Positions 52,928 to 63,911 of a stretch of 64,000 nt of DNA are shown here, piece after piece. The DNA comes from Niveispirillum sp. GTDB lineage: Bacteria; Pseudomonadota; Alphaproteobacteria; Azospirillales; Azospirillaceae. A program made the translations under genes and the position numbers. Position 1 is the first letter of the stretch, and the number at the start of each line of letters is the position of its first letter. The notes under the pieces were generated by a model. That model saw only the letters and a list, made by a program, of their open reading frames with translations. It did no database searches and was not told the DNA's origin. The DNA lies in the NCBI RefSeq assembly GCF_017996735.1, contig NZ_JAGOGJ010000015.1, positions 18,010-82,009 on the forward strand, given 5' to 3'.

Positions 52928-53005
52928 CTTTGGACTTGTCGTTGAAGCCCGGCTGGCTGTCAACAGGCAGATATCAGGCGCGTACCGATCCGACGGCCAA
53001 TTCGA

Positions 53006-53036
53006 AAGTTCGTTCACATGTGAATCTCGCGAACTT
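53006..53036. promoter_or_regulatory. Nested palindromes between the tandem-TetR and beta-oxidation operons
   Basis: A perfect 12-bp palindrome TTCACATGTGAA (53013-53024) is flanked by AAGTTCG (53006-53012) on the left and, after five bases, CGAACTT (53030-53036) on the right. It lies 79 bp from the regulator start and 116 bp from the acyl-CoA dehydrogenase start. This is a good candidate operator for the divergent TetR-type regulator; the two nested dyads with unequal spacing would suit a protein with two different binding modules. Confidence 0.6.
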
Positions 53037-53065
53037 CTAAAAATCTCCAAGTTTTCCTGGACATC

Positions 53066-53084
53066 AAAAAAAATATTTTTTAGC
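53066..53084 (+). promoter_or_regulatory. A/T-tract element before the acyl-CoA dehydrogenase gene
   Basis: Eight A, TA and six T in a row (AAAAAAAATATTTTTTAGC) about 70 bp before the GTG at 53152. It resembles the T-tract elements before the genes at 48912 and 50840, although here A rather than C follows the T run. Probably part of the promoter. Confidence 0.45.
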
Positions 53085-53151
53085 TTTGGTTGGAAATCGA
53101 AATCTCAGTATCGACCTCCCGCCAGAGAAGGCCAGAGAGAGGAGCAAAGCG

Positions 53152-54399
53152 GTGGATTTCTCCCTGACAGATCGTGAGTGCCATTTCCGGAACCGGGTAA
53201 GAGACTTTATGATGATGGAAGTCCGCCCGAAGGCCGCGGAGATCGCACAGGAACTGGCCAACGGCGAGCGCTGGGCGCCGCTTCAGACCATCGAGATGCT
53301 GAAGGCAAAGGCAAAGGCGGCCGGCCTTTGGAACCTGTTCATGCCGCCTGCGGGAGAGCATGGCGAGGCGGATGACGGCTTCGTCTTCAGCGGCGAGCGC
53401 CTGACCAACCTCGAATATGCCTTGTGTGCGGAGGAGATGGGCCGCCTTCAATGGGCCTCCGAGGTCTTCAACTGCTCGGCGCCGGACACCGGCAACATGG
53501 AAGTGCTGCACCGGTACGGAACACGCGCCCAAAAGGACACCTGGCTGAAGCCCCTGATGGAAGGGGAGATCCGGTCCGCCTTCCTGATGACCGAACCCGA
53601 CATCGCCTCGTCCGATGCCACCAACATCCAAACCTCGATCCGCCGCGACGGCGACGGGTATGTCATCAACGGGCGAAAATGGTGGTCGTCGGGTGCCGGC
53701 GATCCGCGCTGCCGGATCGCCATCGTGATGGGCAAGACCGACCCGGAGGCGGAGCCGCACCGCCAGCAGGCGATGATCCTTGTGGACCTCAAATCACCGG
53801 GCGTGAAGATCGAGCGGATGCTGCCGGTCTATGGCTATGACCATGCGCCGCATGGCCATGCCGAGATCACCCTGACCAATGTGCGGGTTCCGGCCGGGAA
53901 CCTGCTGCTGGGCGAAGGGCGCGGCTTCGAGATCGCGCAGGGACGTCTCGGGCCCGGTCGCATCCACCATTGCATGCGCACCATCGGCATAGCCGAGGAA
54001 GCCCTGGCGGCGATGACAAAGCGGCTCAACTCCCGCATCGCCTTCGGCAAACGCATCGCCGAGCATTCGGTCTGGGAGGAGCGGGTCGCGCGGGCGCGCA
54101 TCGACATCGAGATGACACGACTGCTCTGCCTCAAGGCCGCGGACATGATGGATCGCTCCGGCAACAAGGCGGCGCGCAACGAGATCGCCATGATCAAGGT
54201 GCAGGCGCCGCTGATGGCGCTGCGCATTCTCGACGACGCTGTGCAGGCGCATGGCGGTGGCGGCGTATCAGACGACTTCGCGCTTGCCGCCGATTGGGCG
54301 AGCATCCGCACCTTGCGGATCGCCGACGGCCCGGACGAGGTCCATGCGCGCGCCATCGCGCGGGCCGAGTTCGGCCGCCACCGCGCGGCCGCCCGATGA
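53152..54399 (+). CDS. Acyl-CoA dehydrogenase, ACAD10/11- or LvaC-like
   Basis: A 415-residue flavoprotein. The GTG at 53152 follows AGAGGAGCAAAGCG; an earlier TTG would add 22 residues. It shows [46 protein letters not shown] and the C-terminal [18 protein letters not shown], features of the ACAD10/11 group. Its stop overlaps the start of an APH-type kinase gene (ATGA). In the levulinate pathway (LvaA/LvaC) and in mammalian ACAD10/11 such pairs turn 4-hydroxyacyl-CoA into an enoyl- or 3-hydroxyacyl-CoA through a 4-phospho intermediate; the same is inferred here. Confidence 0.91.
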   Translation: MDFSLTDRECHFRNRVRDFMMMEVRPKAAEIAQELANGERWAPLQTIEMLKAKAKAAGLWNLFMPPAGEHGEADDGFVFSGERLTNLEYALCAEEMGRLQWASEVFNCSAPDTGNMEVLHRYGTRAQKDTWLKPLMEGEIRSAFLMTEPDIASSDATNIQTSIRRDGDGYVINGRKWWSSGAGDPRCRIAIVMGKTDPEAEPHRQQAMILVDLKSPGVKIERMLPVYGYDHAPHGHAEITLTNVRVPAGNLLLGEGRGFEIAQGRLGPGRIHHCMRTIGIAEEALAAMTKRLNSRIAFGKRIAEHSVWEERVARARIDIEMTRLLCLKAADMMDRSGNKAARNEIAMIKVQAPLMALRILDDAVQAHGGGGVSDDFALAADWASIRTLRIADGPDEVHARAIARAEFGRHRAAAR

Positions 54400-55418
54400 G
54401 CGATCTGGACGAAGAGGCGCTAGCCCGATGGATGCGCGGTTCGATCCCCGGCGGCCCGGCGCTCCGAACGGTCGACAAGTTCGCGGGCGGACAGTCAAAC
54501 CCGACCTATCGCATCGGCACGGCGGGTGGCACCTACGTGCTGCGTCGCAAGCCCTTCGGCCGCCTGCTGCCATCGGCGCATGCGGTGGAGCGCGAGTTCC
54601 GTCTGATGTCCGCCCTTCATCCCACCGGCTTTCCCGTCCCGCGGCCGGTGGCATTGTGCGAGGATCAAGCGGTGATCGGCTCCGCCTTCTACCTGATGGA
54701 GATGGTCGAGGGCCGCACCTTCTGGGACGGCACGCTTCCGGCACTGTCCAAGGCCGACCGCCATGCCTGTTACGAGGCCATGATCGATACGGTGGCGGCC
54801 CTCCACTCCATCGATCCCCGGACGGTCGGTCTTGGCGACTTCGGCCGCCCCGGCAAATACGTCGCGCGGCAGGTCGACCGCTGGACGAAGCAGTACCGGG
54901 CGGCGCAGACCGAGGACATACCGGAGGTGGAGAAGCTGATCGAGTGGCTGCCATCCACCCTGCCCGAACAGGCGGACGCCTCGATCATCCATGGCGATTA
55001 CCGCATCGACAACCTGATCTTTGCCGCCGACCGGCCACAGGTGCGGGCCGTCCTGGATTGGGAACTGGCAACGATCGGCGATCCGCTCGCCGATTTCGCC
55101 TATCTCGCCATGTGCTGGGTGATGCCGCGCGACGGGCGGGCCGGCCTGGCGGACGTCGATCTGGCCGGAACGGGCGTTCCGACACTGGAAGAGATAGTGG
55201 CCCGCTACTGCGCTGCGACCGGTCGCAGCGGACTGCCCGACCTGCATTGGTACTTCGCCTACAACCTGTTCCGCGCGGTGGGCATCATTCAGGGCATCAA
55301 AAAACGTGTGATCGACGGCAATGCGTCAAGCCCGCAGGCGGCTGAGACGGTCGCGCGACTGCTTCCCATTGCCCGGGCCGGCTGGATGCAGGCACGGATC
55401 GCCGGGGCCTCGGGGTGA
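54396..55418 (+). CDS. APH-family kinase, LvaA / ACAD10-11 kinase-domain type
   Basis: A 340-residue phosphotransferase. The nucleotide lysine region is YVLRRKP (Lys52), the catalytic loop HGDYRIDN spans residues 199-206, and the metal motif is DWE at 221-223 ([18 protein letters not shown]). This [10 protein letters not shown] form is that of the kinase domains joined to acyl-CoA dehydrogenases in ACAD10/11 and of LvaA rather than of antibiotic-modifying enzymes. Translation is coupled to the dehydrogenase (4-bp overlap). Phosphorylation of a hydroxyacyl-CoA is the inferred job; aminoglycoside resistance is unlikely. Confidence 0.9.
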   Translation: MSDLDEEALARWMRGSIPGGPALRTVDKFAGGQSNPTYRIGTAGGTYVLRRKPFGRLLPSAHAVEREFRLMSALHPTGFPVPRPVALCEDQAVIGSAFYLMEMVEGRTFWDGTLPALSKADRHACYEAMIDTVAALHSIDPRTVGLGDFGRPGKYVARQVDRWTKQYRAAQTEDIPEVEKLIEWLPSTLPEQADASIIHGDYRIDNLIFAADRPQVRAVLDWELATIGDPLADFAYLAMCWVMPRDGRAGLADVDLAGTGVPTLEEIVARYCAATGRSGLPDLHWYFAYNLFRAVGIIQGIKKRVIDGNASSPQAAETVARLLPIARAGWMQARIAGASG

Positions 55419-55465
55419 GGTGAGAGGGCATCTTGGCAAAACCATATTCCAGAAACGAGGCTCCC

Positions 55466-57499
55466 ATGATCAAGACCCGCCTGCATGGCGATATTCTCGA
55501 AATCGTCCTCGACAACCCACCGGTCAACGCGCTGGCCGGCACCGTCCGCAGCGGGCTGGCCACGGCCATCGCCAACGCACAGGCCGACGATCGCGTGAAC
55601 GCGATCGTTATCCGGGGAAGCGGCAGGCTGTTCTCGGCAGGCGCGGACATCACGGAATTCGACAAGCCGCCGATCGAACCCAATCTGCCGGAGGTCATCG
55701 ACGCGATCGAGGCGAGCAGCAAGCCTGTCCTTGCCGCCATCCATGGCTCGGCGCTTGGCGGTGGCCTCGAAGTCGCGCTCGGCTGCCACTACCGCATCGC
55801 GACGCCAGGGGCAAAGCTGGGCCTGCCTGAGGTCCTGCTGGGGATATTGCCGGGTGCCGGTGGAACACAGCGCCTCCCTCGACTGGTCGGTGCCGAGGCG
55901 GCCCTGGACATGATCGTTTCGGGCAACCCGATACTGGCAGGCAAGGCTCTGGATACCGGTCTGGTGGACCAGCTTGCCGCAGCGGATTCCACACTGGCCG
56001 ACGAAGCGATCGCCTATGCACGCACGCTTGACGGGCCCCGTCGCACCGCCGACCGCCGGGTTGCGACCGACCCGGACGTCTTCGAGAGGTTTGCGGCCGG
56101 CAATGCCCGCAAGATCAAGGATCTGGAGGCACCCATCGCCTGTATAGAGGCCGTCCGGGCATCGACCATCCTGCCGCTGGACCAGGGCCAGGAGAAGGAA
56201 CGCGCCCTGTTCGCCCGGTTGCTGGCCGGAGACCAGTCGAAAGCCCTGCGCCATGTCTTCTTTGCCGAGCGGGCGGCAGCCAAAATCGAAAGGATGCCCC
56301 GGGATACCCGACCCCGTCCGATAGCCAGGGTCGGCGTGATCGGCGCCGGCACGATGGGCGGCGGCATCGCGATGAATTTCCTGTCCGCCGGCATTCCGGT
56401 CACCATCGTCGAGACGGCACAGGAAGCGCTCGATCGCGGGACGGGCGTGGTCAGGAAAAATTACGAGGCGACGGCGGCGAAGGGACGGCTGACACCCGAT
56501 CAGGTCGAAAGGGCCATGAGCCTGCTTACGCCGACGCTCGACTTCTCCGCGCTCGCGGACTGCGACCTGGTGATCGAGGCCGTCTACGAGAATATGGACC
56601 TCAAGAAGGAGATATTCGCACGGCTGGACGGGGTGGCGAAGCCCGGGACCATCCTCGCCTCCAACACGTCTTTCCTGTCGGTCGACGAGATCGCGGCCGC
56701 GACCACGCGGCCGCAGGACGTGCTCGGCCTGCACTTCTTCTCGCCGGCCAATGTGATGAAGCTGCTGGAAGTCGTGCGCGGCTCCCGGACCGCACCGGAC
56801 GTGCTGGCCACCGGCATGGATATCGCGCGCCGGATCGGCAAGGTGCCGGTCGTCTCCGGCGTCTGCTACGGCTTCATCGGCAACCGCATGCTGATTCCGC
56901 GACAGGTCAACGCCGAAGCACTGCTTCTCGAAGGGGCGACGCCCGAGCAGATCGACCGCGTCCATACCGGCTTCGGAATGCCGATGGGTCCGTTCCAGAT
57001 GGCCGACCTGGCGGGTATCGATATCGGCTGGCACCGTGATCCAGAGCGGATCGAAAGCCTGCAGGATGCGCTGTGCGCCCAAGGACGCTGGGGACAGAAG
57101 ACGAAGGCCGGCTATTACGATTATGACGACAAGCGCAGGCCCACGCCCTCGTCCGCGGTCACCGGGATCATCGAGAATTTCCGCACGCGGGCGGGCATCG
57201 CGCCGCGCGACATCTCGGACGAGGAGATCATCGTGCGCACCCTCTACACCATGGTGAATGAAGGAGCGAAGATCCTCGAAGAAAATATCGCGCAGCGCGC
57301 ATCAGACATCGATGTGGTCTGGAACCATGGCTATGGATGGCCGCGCCACAGGGGCGGCCCGATGTTCTGGGCCGATCAGGTCGGGCTTGGGAAAATTGTC
57401 GACGATCTCGTCCGCCATTGCGCCCGCCTCGGCCCGGACTTCACGGTTTCGCCCCTGCTTGCGCGCTGCGCGGACCAGGGAGCTCCGCTCGACAAGTGA
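55466..57499 (+). CDS. Bifunctional enoyl-CoA hydratase / 3-hydroxyacyl-CoA dehydrogenase (FadB-like)
   Basis: A 677-residue multifunctional beta-oxidation protein. The N-terminal crotonase domain has [12 protein letters not shown], both catalytic Glu residues (Glu102 in ALGGGLE, Glu122 in GLPEVLLG) and [12 protein letters not shown] 3-hydroxyacyl-CoA dehydrogenase domain starts near residue 288 ([14 protein letters not shown]), with the catalytic His in [16 protein letters not shown] and a duplicated C-terminal helical domain. GAGG precedes the ATG at 55466; there is a 47-bp gap after the kinase gene. It would carry out two successive steps on the enoyl-CoA. Confidence 0.95.
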   Translation: MIKTRLHGDILEIVLDNPPVNALAGTVRSGLATAIANAQADDRVNAIVIRGSGRLFSAGADITEFDKPPIEPNLPEVIDAIEASSKPVLAAIHGSALGGGLEVALGCHYRIATPGAKLGLPEVLLGILPGAGGTQRLPRLVGAEAALDMIVSGNPILAGKALDTGLVDQLAAADSTLADEAIAYARTLDGPRRTADRRVATDPDVFERFAAGNARKIKDLEAPIACIEAVRASTILPLDQGQEKERALFARLLAGDQSKALRHVFFAERAAAKIERMPRDTRPRPIARVGVIGAGTMGGGIAMNFLSAGIPVTIVETAQEALDRGTGVVRKNYEATAAKGRLTPDQVERAMSLLTPTLDFSALADCDLVIEAVYENMDLKKEIFARLDGVAKPGTILASNTSFLSVDEIAAATTRPQDVLGLHFFSPANVMKLLEVVRGSRTAPDVLATGMDIARRIGKVPVVSGVCYGFIGNRMLIPRQVNAEALLLEGATPEQIDRVHTGFGMPMGPFQMADLAGIDIGWHRDPERIESLQDALCAQGRWGQKTKAGYYDYDDKRRPTPSSAVTGIIENFRTRAGIAPRDISDEEIIVRTLYTMVNEGAKILEENIAQRASDIDVVWNHGYGWPRHRGGPMFWADQVGLGKIVDDLVRHCARLGPDFTVSPLLARCADQGAPLDK

Positions 57500-57519
57500 C
57501 AATTTACGAGGGTATCGAA

Positions 57520-57582
57520 ATGACCTGGAAAATCCCCCGTCTCACCTTTCGCATGCCGAAGCACGCCGGAGCGCACCAATGA
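57520..57582 (+). CDS. Possible 20-residue leader peptide
   Basis: ATG 57520 opens a 20-codon frame (MTWKIPRLTFRMPKHAGAHQ) whose TGA overlaps the ATG of the next acyl-CoA dehydrogenase as ATGA. ACGAGGGTATCGAA before it is a fair ribosome site. It may be a coupling peptide or the relic of a lost gene. Nothing else supports a protein function. Confidence 0.3.
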   Translation: MTWKIPRLTFRMPKHAGAHQ

Positions 57583-59315
57583 GCGCCCGGACCGATATCC
57601 TGCCATCGCCGGAGCTGCTGGATTTCCAGTTGTTCGACTGGCTGAACATCGCCGGCGGCGAGGAACGCGAAACCTTGTCGGCGATCCTCGACACCGCCAG
57701 ACGCCTGGCGGTGGATGCCTTCCTGCCGCACTATCGGCAGGGCGACATCGAAGAGCCCAGCCTTGACGTGGAGGGCGTGCGCATCCTGCCGGCCATCCGG
57801 ACGGCGCTCGCCCGCTATGCTGAACTCGGCCTGTTCGGCATGAGTTTCTCAGAGGAACTGGGCGGCCTCGGGCTTTCCTTCGCGGCCTCTCTCGCCATCC
57901 ACTCCAACTTCGCCGCGGCCAACGTATCGACCGCGGGCTACACGATGCTCACCGTGGCGAATGCACGGCTGATCTCGACCTTCGGCACACCTGCACAGAT
58001 CGAACGGTTCGCATTGCCGGAGATCGAGGGGCGCTGGTTCGGCACCATGTGCCTGTCCGAACCCCAGGCCGGGTCAAGCCTGGGTGACATCCGCACCAAG
58101 GCGGTGCCCGACGGCGAGGATGAGCTTGGTGCCCGCTATCGGCTCACCGGAAACAAGATGTGGATATCGGGTGGCGACCAGAATGCCAGCGAGAACATCG
58201 TCCACCTCGTGTTGGCGAAAATCGTTGCAGAGGATGGAAGCCTGCCTGTGGGCTCCAAGGGCATCTCGCTGTTCATCGTGCCCAAGCTGCTCCCCGACGG
58301 CACCCGCAACGACATCGCGGTGGCCGGCCTGAACCATAAGCTGGGAAACCGGGGTACATCCAACTGCCTGCTCAATTTCGGCGAAGGCGGAGGCGCCGTC
58401 GGTTGGCGTGTCGGCATGCCGGGCCAGGGCCTGCCGCAGATGTTCATGATGATGAACGAGGCCAGGATTTCGGTTGGGATGGGAGCAGCATCCCTGGCCT
58501 ATCGCGGTTACCGCCAGTCACTGCAATACGCGCAGGAACGGTCCCAGGGCCGTCCGGCCGGCACTAAGGGCGGAGCGCCGGTCGCCATCATCGAACATCC
58601 CGATGTGCGCCGGATGCTGCTGCAGCAAAGGGTGTATGCGGAAGGTGCCTTGGCCATCTGCCTCTATTGCGCTCACCTTCTCGACCAGGGCGGCAGGGAC
58701 GCGGAAGCGCTGCTCGCCCTGCTCACCCCGGTCGCCAAGAGCTGGCCATCCGAATTCGGCGTCATCGCCAATGATCTGGCCATCCAGGTCCATGGCGGTT
58801 ACGGCTACACGCGCGATTTCGACGTGGAGCAGCTCTGGCGCGACAATCGCCTGAACCCGATCCACGAGGGTACGACCGGCATTCAGGCGCTCGACCTTCT
58901 CAGTCGCAAGATCCTCCATTCCGACGGACGGGCCTTGAGCCTGCTCTGCGCGCGCATCGTGGTGACGGCGCGGCGCGCCGAGACGGACAGCAGGCTGGCA
59001 GTGTTCGCATCCTCGCTCCTGGATTTCTGGCAAGAGGTCGAAGGCGTGATTGAAGGTCTGAGCGGGCGAGGACCGGAAGCGTTCGACGACGCAACATTGT
59101 TCCTGCGCGCCTTCGGTCATGGCGTTATCGCCTGGCTGTGGCTGGACCAGGCGGTGACCGCTACCGCGCTTGCGCAAACCGCCTTTCGTTCCAGCCTCCT
59201 CTATGCCTGCCGCTATTTCTTTGAAAGCGAGCTGCCGCAGGCCCGGTGCTGGCTTTCGATCGTCGCCCGGCACAGCACGCTCGTCCGCTCCATGCCGGAC
59301 GAGGCTTTCGCATGA
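57579..59315 (+). CDS. Acyl-CoA dehydrogenase (long form with C-terminal extension)
   Basis: A 578-residue acyl-CoA dehydrogenase of the FadE-like long type (about 590 residues). It shows TMCLSEPQAGSSLGDI, GNKMWISGGDQN, and the catalytic Glu430 in NPIHEGTTGIQALDLL, with a helical C-terminal domain of about 130 residues. The substrate would be an acyl-CoA dehydrogenated at C2-C3. ATG 57579 has CGGAG upstream; the longer reading into the MFE gene is a frame artefact. Its stop overlaps the MaoC gene start (ATGA). Confidence 0.94.
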   Translation: MSARTDILPSPELLDFQLFDWLNIAGGEERETLSAILDTARRLAVDAFLPHYRQGDIEEPSLDVEGVRILPAIRTALARYAELGLFGMSFSEELGGLGLSFAASLAIHSNFAAANVSTAGYTMLTVANARLISTFGTPAQIERFALPEIEGRWFGTMCLSEPQAGSSLGDIRTKAVPDGEDELGARYRLTGNKMWISGGDQNASENIVHLVLAKIVAEDGSLPVGSKGISLFIVPKLLPDGTRNDIAVAGLNHKLGNRGTSNCLLNFGEGGGAVGWRVGMPGQGLPQMFMMMNEARISVGMGAASLAYRGYRQSLQYAQERSQGRPAGTKGGAPVAIIEHPDVRRMLLQQRVYAEGALAICLYCAHLLDQGGRDAEALLALLTPVAKSWPSEFGVIANDLAIQVHGGYGYTRDFDVEQLWRDNRLNPIHEGTTGIQALDLLSRKILHSDGRALSLLCARIVVTARRAETDSRLAVFASSLLDFWQEVEGVIEGLSGRGPEAFDDATLFLRAFGHGVIAWLWLDQAVTATALAQTAFRSSLLYACRYFFESELPQARCWLSIVARHSTLVRSMPDEAFA

Positions 59316-59764
59316 GTGGCATTCTGGCGATATTGCAGGCAGAGATCGGCGTCATGCGTCGTTCGGACTGGCTGGCGGTCGATCAGCCAATGATCGACCG
59401 CTTCGCCGAGGCCACATTCGATCATCAGTTCATTCATGTCGATCCCGTGCGCGCCGCTGCAACCCCCTTCGGCGGGACCGTCGCTCACGGCTTCCTGACA
59501 TTATCGCTCCTGTCGCGAATGGCAGAGACAACCGTATCCACGCCTGTGCCGGGCATCCGCATGGGTGTCAATTACGGCTTCGACCGGGTGCGGTTCGTCA
59601 ACCCGGTACGTCCCGGAAATCGTATCCGCGCCGCCTCCACCTTGCTCGCGGTCGAGGAGAAGCACCCGGGCCAGTTTCAGCAGCGCTGCAACATCGTTGT
59701 CGAGATCGAGGGCGCCGACAGGCCCGCGCTCGTCGCGACATGGCTGAACCAGCTTTTCGTGTGA
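59312..59764 (+). CDS. MaoC-type (R)-specific enoyl-CoA hydratase
   Basis: A 150-residue single-hotdog hydratase 2. The catalytic pattern D-x4-H is in FDHQFIHVDPVRAAATPFGGTVAHGFLTLSLL, where Asp and His add water to an enoyl-CoA. It overlaps the acyl-CoA dehydrogenase by four bases and precedes the thiolase by 24 bp. Together with the FadB-like protein there are two hydratases of opposite stereochemistry in the operon, so branched or hydroxylated intermediates may be processed by separate routes. Confidence 0.93.
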   Translation: MSGILAILQAEIGVMRRSDWLAVDQPMIDRFAEATFDHQFIHVDPVRAAATPFGGTVAHGFLTLSLLSRMAETTVSTPVPGIRMGVNYGFDRVRFVNPVRPGNRIRAASTLLAVEEKHPGQFQQRCNIVVEIEGADRPALVATWLNQLFV

Positions 59765-59788
59765 TCGCCCCTTCAAAGGAGTTTCCCC

Positions 59789-60961
59789 ATGCGCGATGCC
59801 GTCATCGTTTCCACCGCCCGGACGCCGATCGGCCGTGCCTATCGCGGCGCCTTCAACGCCACGCCTTCACCGACATTGGCCGCCCATGCCATCCGGGCCG
59901 CGGTCGAGCGTGCCGGCATCGATCCCGGCGAGATCGAAGACGTATTGCTGGGCTGCTCCCTGCCGCAGGGCGTGCAGCAGACGGTGGGACGCACGGCGGC
60001 GCTGCGCGCCGGCCTCCCCGTCGCAGTCGCCGGCATGACCATGGACCGTCAGTGCTCTTCCGGCCTTATGACCATCGCCACCGCCGCCAAGCAGGTGATG
60101 GTTGACCGCATGGAGGTCGTTGTCGCCGGCGGCGTGGAGTCCATCTCCATGGTGCAGACACCGGCTGTCCGGGTCGACCCGGATCCCGAACTTGTCGGGA
60201 TGGTGCCCGACATCTACATGCCGATGCTGCAGACGGCCGAGACGGTGGCCCGCCGTTACGGCATCCCGCGCGAGCGTCAGGACGCCTATGCCCTGCGGTC
60301 CCAGCAACTGACGGCCAAGGCCCAGCGGGCCGGCAGCTTCGATGACGAGATCGTACCCGTCACAACCATGATGGCGGTGACCGACAAGATGACAGGCGAG
60401 ACCACCCGCGGGCCGGTGACGCTTGCCAGGGACGAGGGCAACCGGCCGGAGACCAGTGCAGAGGGGCTGGCCGGTCTGAAACCGGTCATTGAGGGCGGGG
60501 TCATCACCGCCGGCAACGCCTCGCAGCTTTCCGATGGGGCTTCGGCCTGCGTGATCATGACGAGCGCGCTTGCCGCACAGCGGGGCCTCACGCCATTGGG
60601 GCGCTATGTCGGCATGGCCGTAGCGGGAACAGAGCCTGATGAGATGGGCATCGGCCCGGTTTTCGCCATCCCGAAACTGCTGAAGCGGTTCGGCTTGCAC
60701 ATGGACGATATCGGCTTGTGGGAGTTGAACGAAGCTTTCGCCGTGCAGGTACTGTATTGCCAGGATGTGCTCGGCATCCCGGATGAGCGGCTCAATGTCA
60801 ACGGCGGGGCGATTTCGATCGGACATCCCTACGGGATGTCAGGAGCCCGCATGACCGGCCACGCCCTGATCGAAGGAAAGAGACGCGGCGCGAAGCATGT
60901 CGTCGTGACGATGTGTGTAGGCGGCGGCATGGGTGCGGCCGGCCTGTTCGAGGTGCTTTAG
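59789..60961 (+). CDS. Acetyl-CoA acyltransferase (degradative thiolase)
   Basis: A 390-residue thiolase with Cys89 in [10 protein letters not shown], His346 in GHPYGMSG and Cys376 in [14 protein letters not shown] precedes the ATG. It closes the beta-oxidation cycle of this operon and is a paralogue of the enzyme at 1673-2860, with the same family signatures (LRAGLP, AGGVES or [18 protein letters not shown]). Confidence 0.95.
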   Translation: MRDAVIVSTARTPIGRAYRGAFNATPSPTLAAHAIRAAVERAGIDPGEIEDVLLGCSLPQGVQQTVGRTAALRAGLPVAVAGMTMDRQCSSGLMTIATAAKQVMVDRMEVVVAGGVESISMVQTPAVRVDPDPELVGMVPDIYMPMLQTAETVARRYGIPRERQDAYALRSQQLTAKAQRAGSFDDEIVPVTTMMAVTDKMTGETTRGPVTLARDEGNRPETSAEGLAGLKPVIEGGVITAGNASQLSDGASACVIMTSALAAQRGLTPLGRYVGMAVAGTEPDEMGIGPVFAIPKLLKRFGLHMDDIGLWELNEAFAVQVLYCQDVLGIPDERLNVNGGAISIGHPYGMSGARMTGHALIEGKRRGAKHVVVTMCVGGGMGAAGLFEVL

Positions 60962-61047
60962 CGAAACCACCCCCTGGAGACGGAACAGACGCGGCGCGAC
61001 GCGGTACGCCGTCTTTGCACAATCCCTTGCAGGCCGGAGGCCGCACC

Positions 61048-62908
<1,861 letters not shown>

Positions 62909-63017
62909 CACAGTATCCAGAGTAGTTTGTGTCCCACCGTGTATCGGGTCGTGGATGATCGTAGTTTTAGCTGCTATTGAGTAGAAAAGAGTGGATGCGG
63001 AGGCTTGAATTCAATAG

Positions 63018-63911
63018 TTACGCGGCCACGGCGTTAGATACCAGAGCTGCGTAGAAGTCGGCCTCGGCTTCTGCGGGCGGAATGTTTCCGATTGGCTCGA
63101 GCAGGCGTCGGTTATTGAACCAATCGACCCATTCCAGGGTGGCGTATTCCACGGCCTCGACGCCGCGCCAGGGACCGCGACGGTGTATGACCTCTGCCTT
63201 GAACAGCCCGTTGATCGTTTCCGCCAGGGCATTATCGTAACTGTCTCCGACGCTGGCGACCGAAGGTTCGATGCCGGCTTCCGCGAGCCGCTCGGTGTAG
63301 CCGATGGACAGATATTGAGACCCACGGTCGCTATGGTGAACCAGGCCCATGGCCTTGGCGGGGCGGCGGTCATGGACGGCCTGCTCCAAGGCGTCGAGCA
63401 CGAACCCTGCCTGCGCCGAGGTGCTGACGCGCCAGCCCACGATCTTGCGCGCATAGGCGTCGATGACAAAAGCCACATAGACGAACCCTTTCCAGGTGGC
63501 GACATAGGTGAAATCCGACACCCACAGCCTGTTGGGCGCGGGTGCCCGGAACTGCCGGTTCACCTTATCCAGCGGGCATGGGAGCTTCTTGTCGGGGATC
63601 GTCGTCCTGTGCGGCTTGCCACGGATGATGCCCTGGATGCCCATGCCCTTCATCAGCCGAGCGACCGTGCAGCGGGCGACTTCGAACCCCTCGCGCCCCA
63701 GTTGCCGCCAGACCTTCCGTACACCATAGACCCGCCAGTTCTCCTCGTAGACACGGCGGATCTCCGGTCGCAACACCGCATCCCGGCGCGCCCGGTCCGA
63801 CAGTTTTTCTGGATCGGACCGTCCGGCCAGATGATTGTAGTATGTGGATGGGGCGATCGGCAGCACCCTGCAGATCGGCTCGTGTGTGGACGCCCTCTCG
63901 GTGTCAAGCAA
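63018..63911 (-). CDS. IS3-family transposase, OrfB (DDE integrase-type)
   Basis: A 297-residue DDE transposase of the IS3 family. It has EPICRVLPIAPSTYYNH, the N-terminal HTH_21 part (YGVRKVWRQLGREGFEVARCTVARLM), and the catalytic residues in VSDFTYVA (D), HHSDRGSQY (D) and DNALAETING (E), with the end WFNNRRLLEPIGNIPPAEAE. The open frame begins with TTG at 63911, as expected for a protein made by frameshift from OrfA. No OrfA tail was recognised between 63912 and 64000, so the element is truncated or rearranged there. The 3' end of the element lies in the 109 bp before 63018. Confidence 0.93.
   Translation of the reverse strand: MLDTERASTHEPICRVLPIAPSTYYNHLAGRSDPEKLSDRARRDAVLRPEIRRVYEENWRVYGVRKVWRQLGREGFEVARCTVARLMKGMGIQGIIRGKPHRTTIPDKKLPCPLDKVNRQFRAPAPNRLWVSDFTYVATWKGFVYVAFVIDAYARKIVGWRVSTSAQAGFVLDALEQAVHDRRPAKAMGLVHHSDRGSQYLSIGYTERLAEAGIEPSVASVGDSYDNALAETINGLFKAEVIHRRGPWRGVEAVEYATLEWVDWFNNRRLLEPIGNIPPAEAEADFYAALVSNAVAA

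Noticed and set aside
54396..55418. APH-type kinase as an aminoglycoside resistance gene
   Set aside because: The [10 protein letters not shown] motif and tight coupling to an acyl-CoA dehydrogenase place it with the ACAD10/11- and LvaA-type kinases.
55289..57082. A 597-codon open frame on the minus strand
   Set aside because: Antisense to the FadB-like gene, which has complete active-site motifs; the minus-strand product has none.
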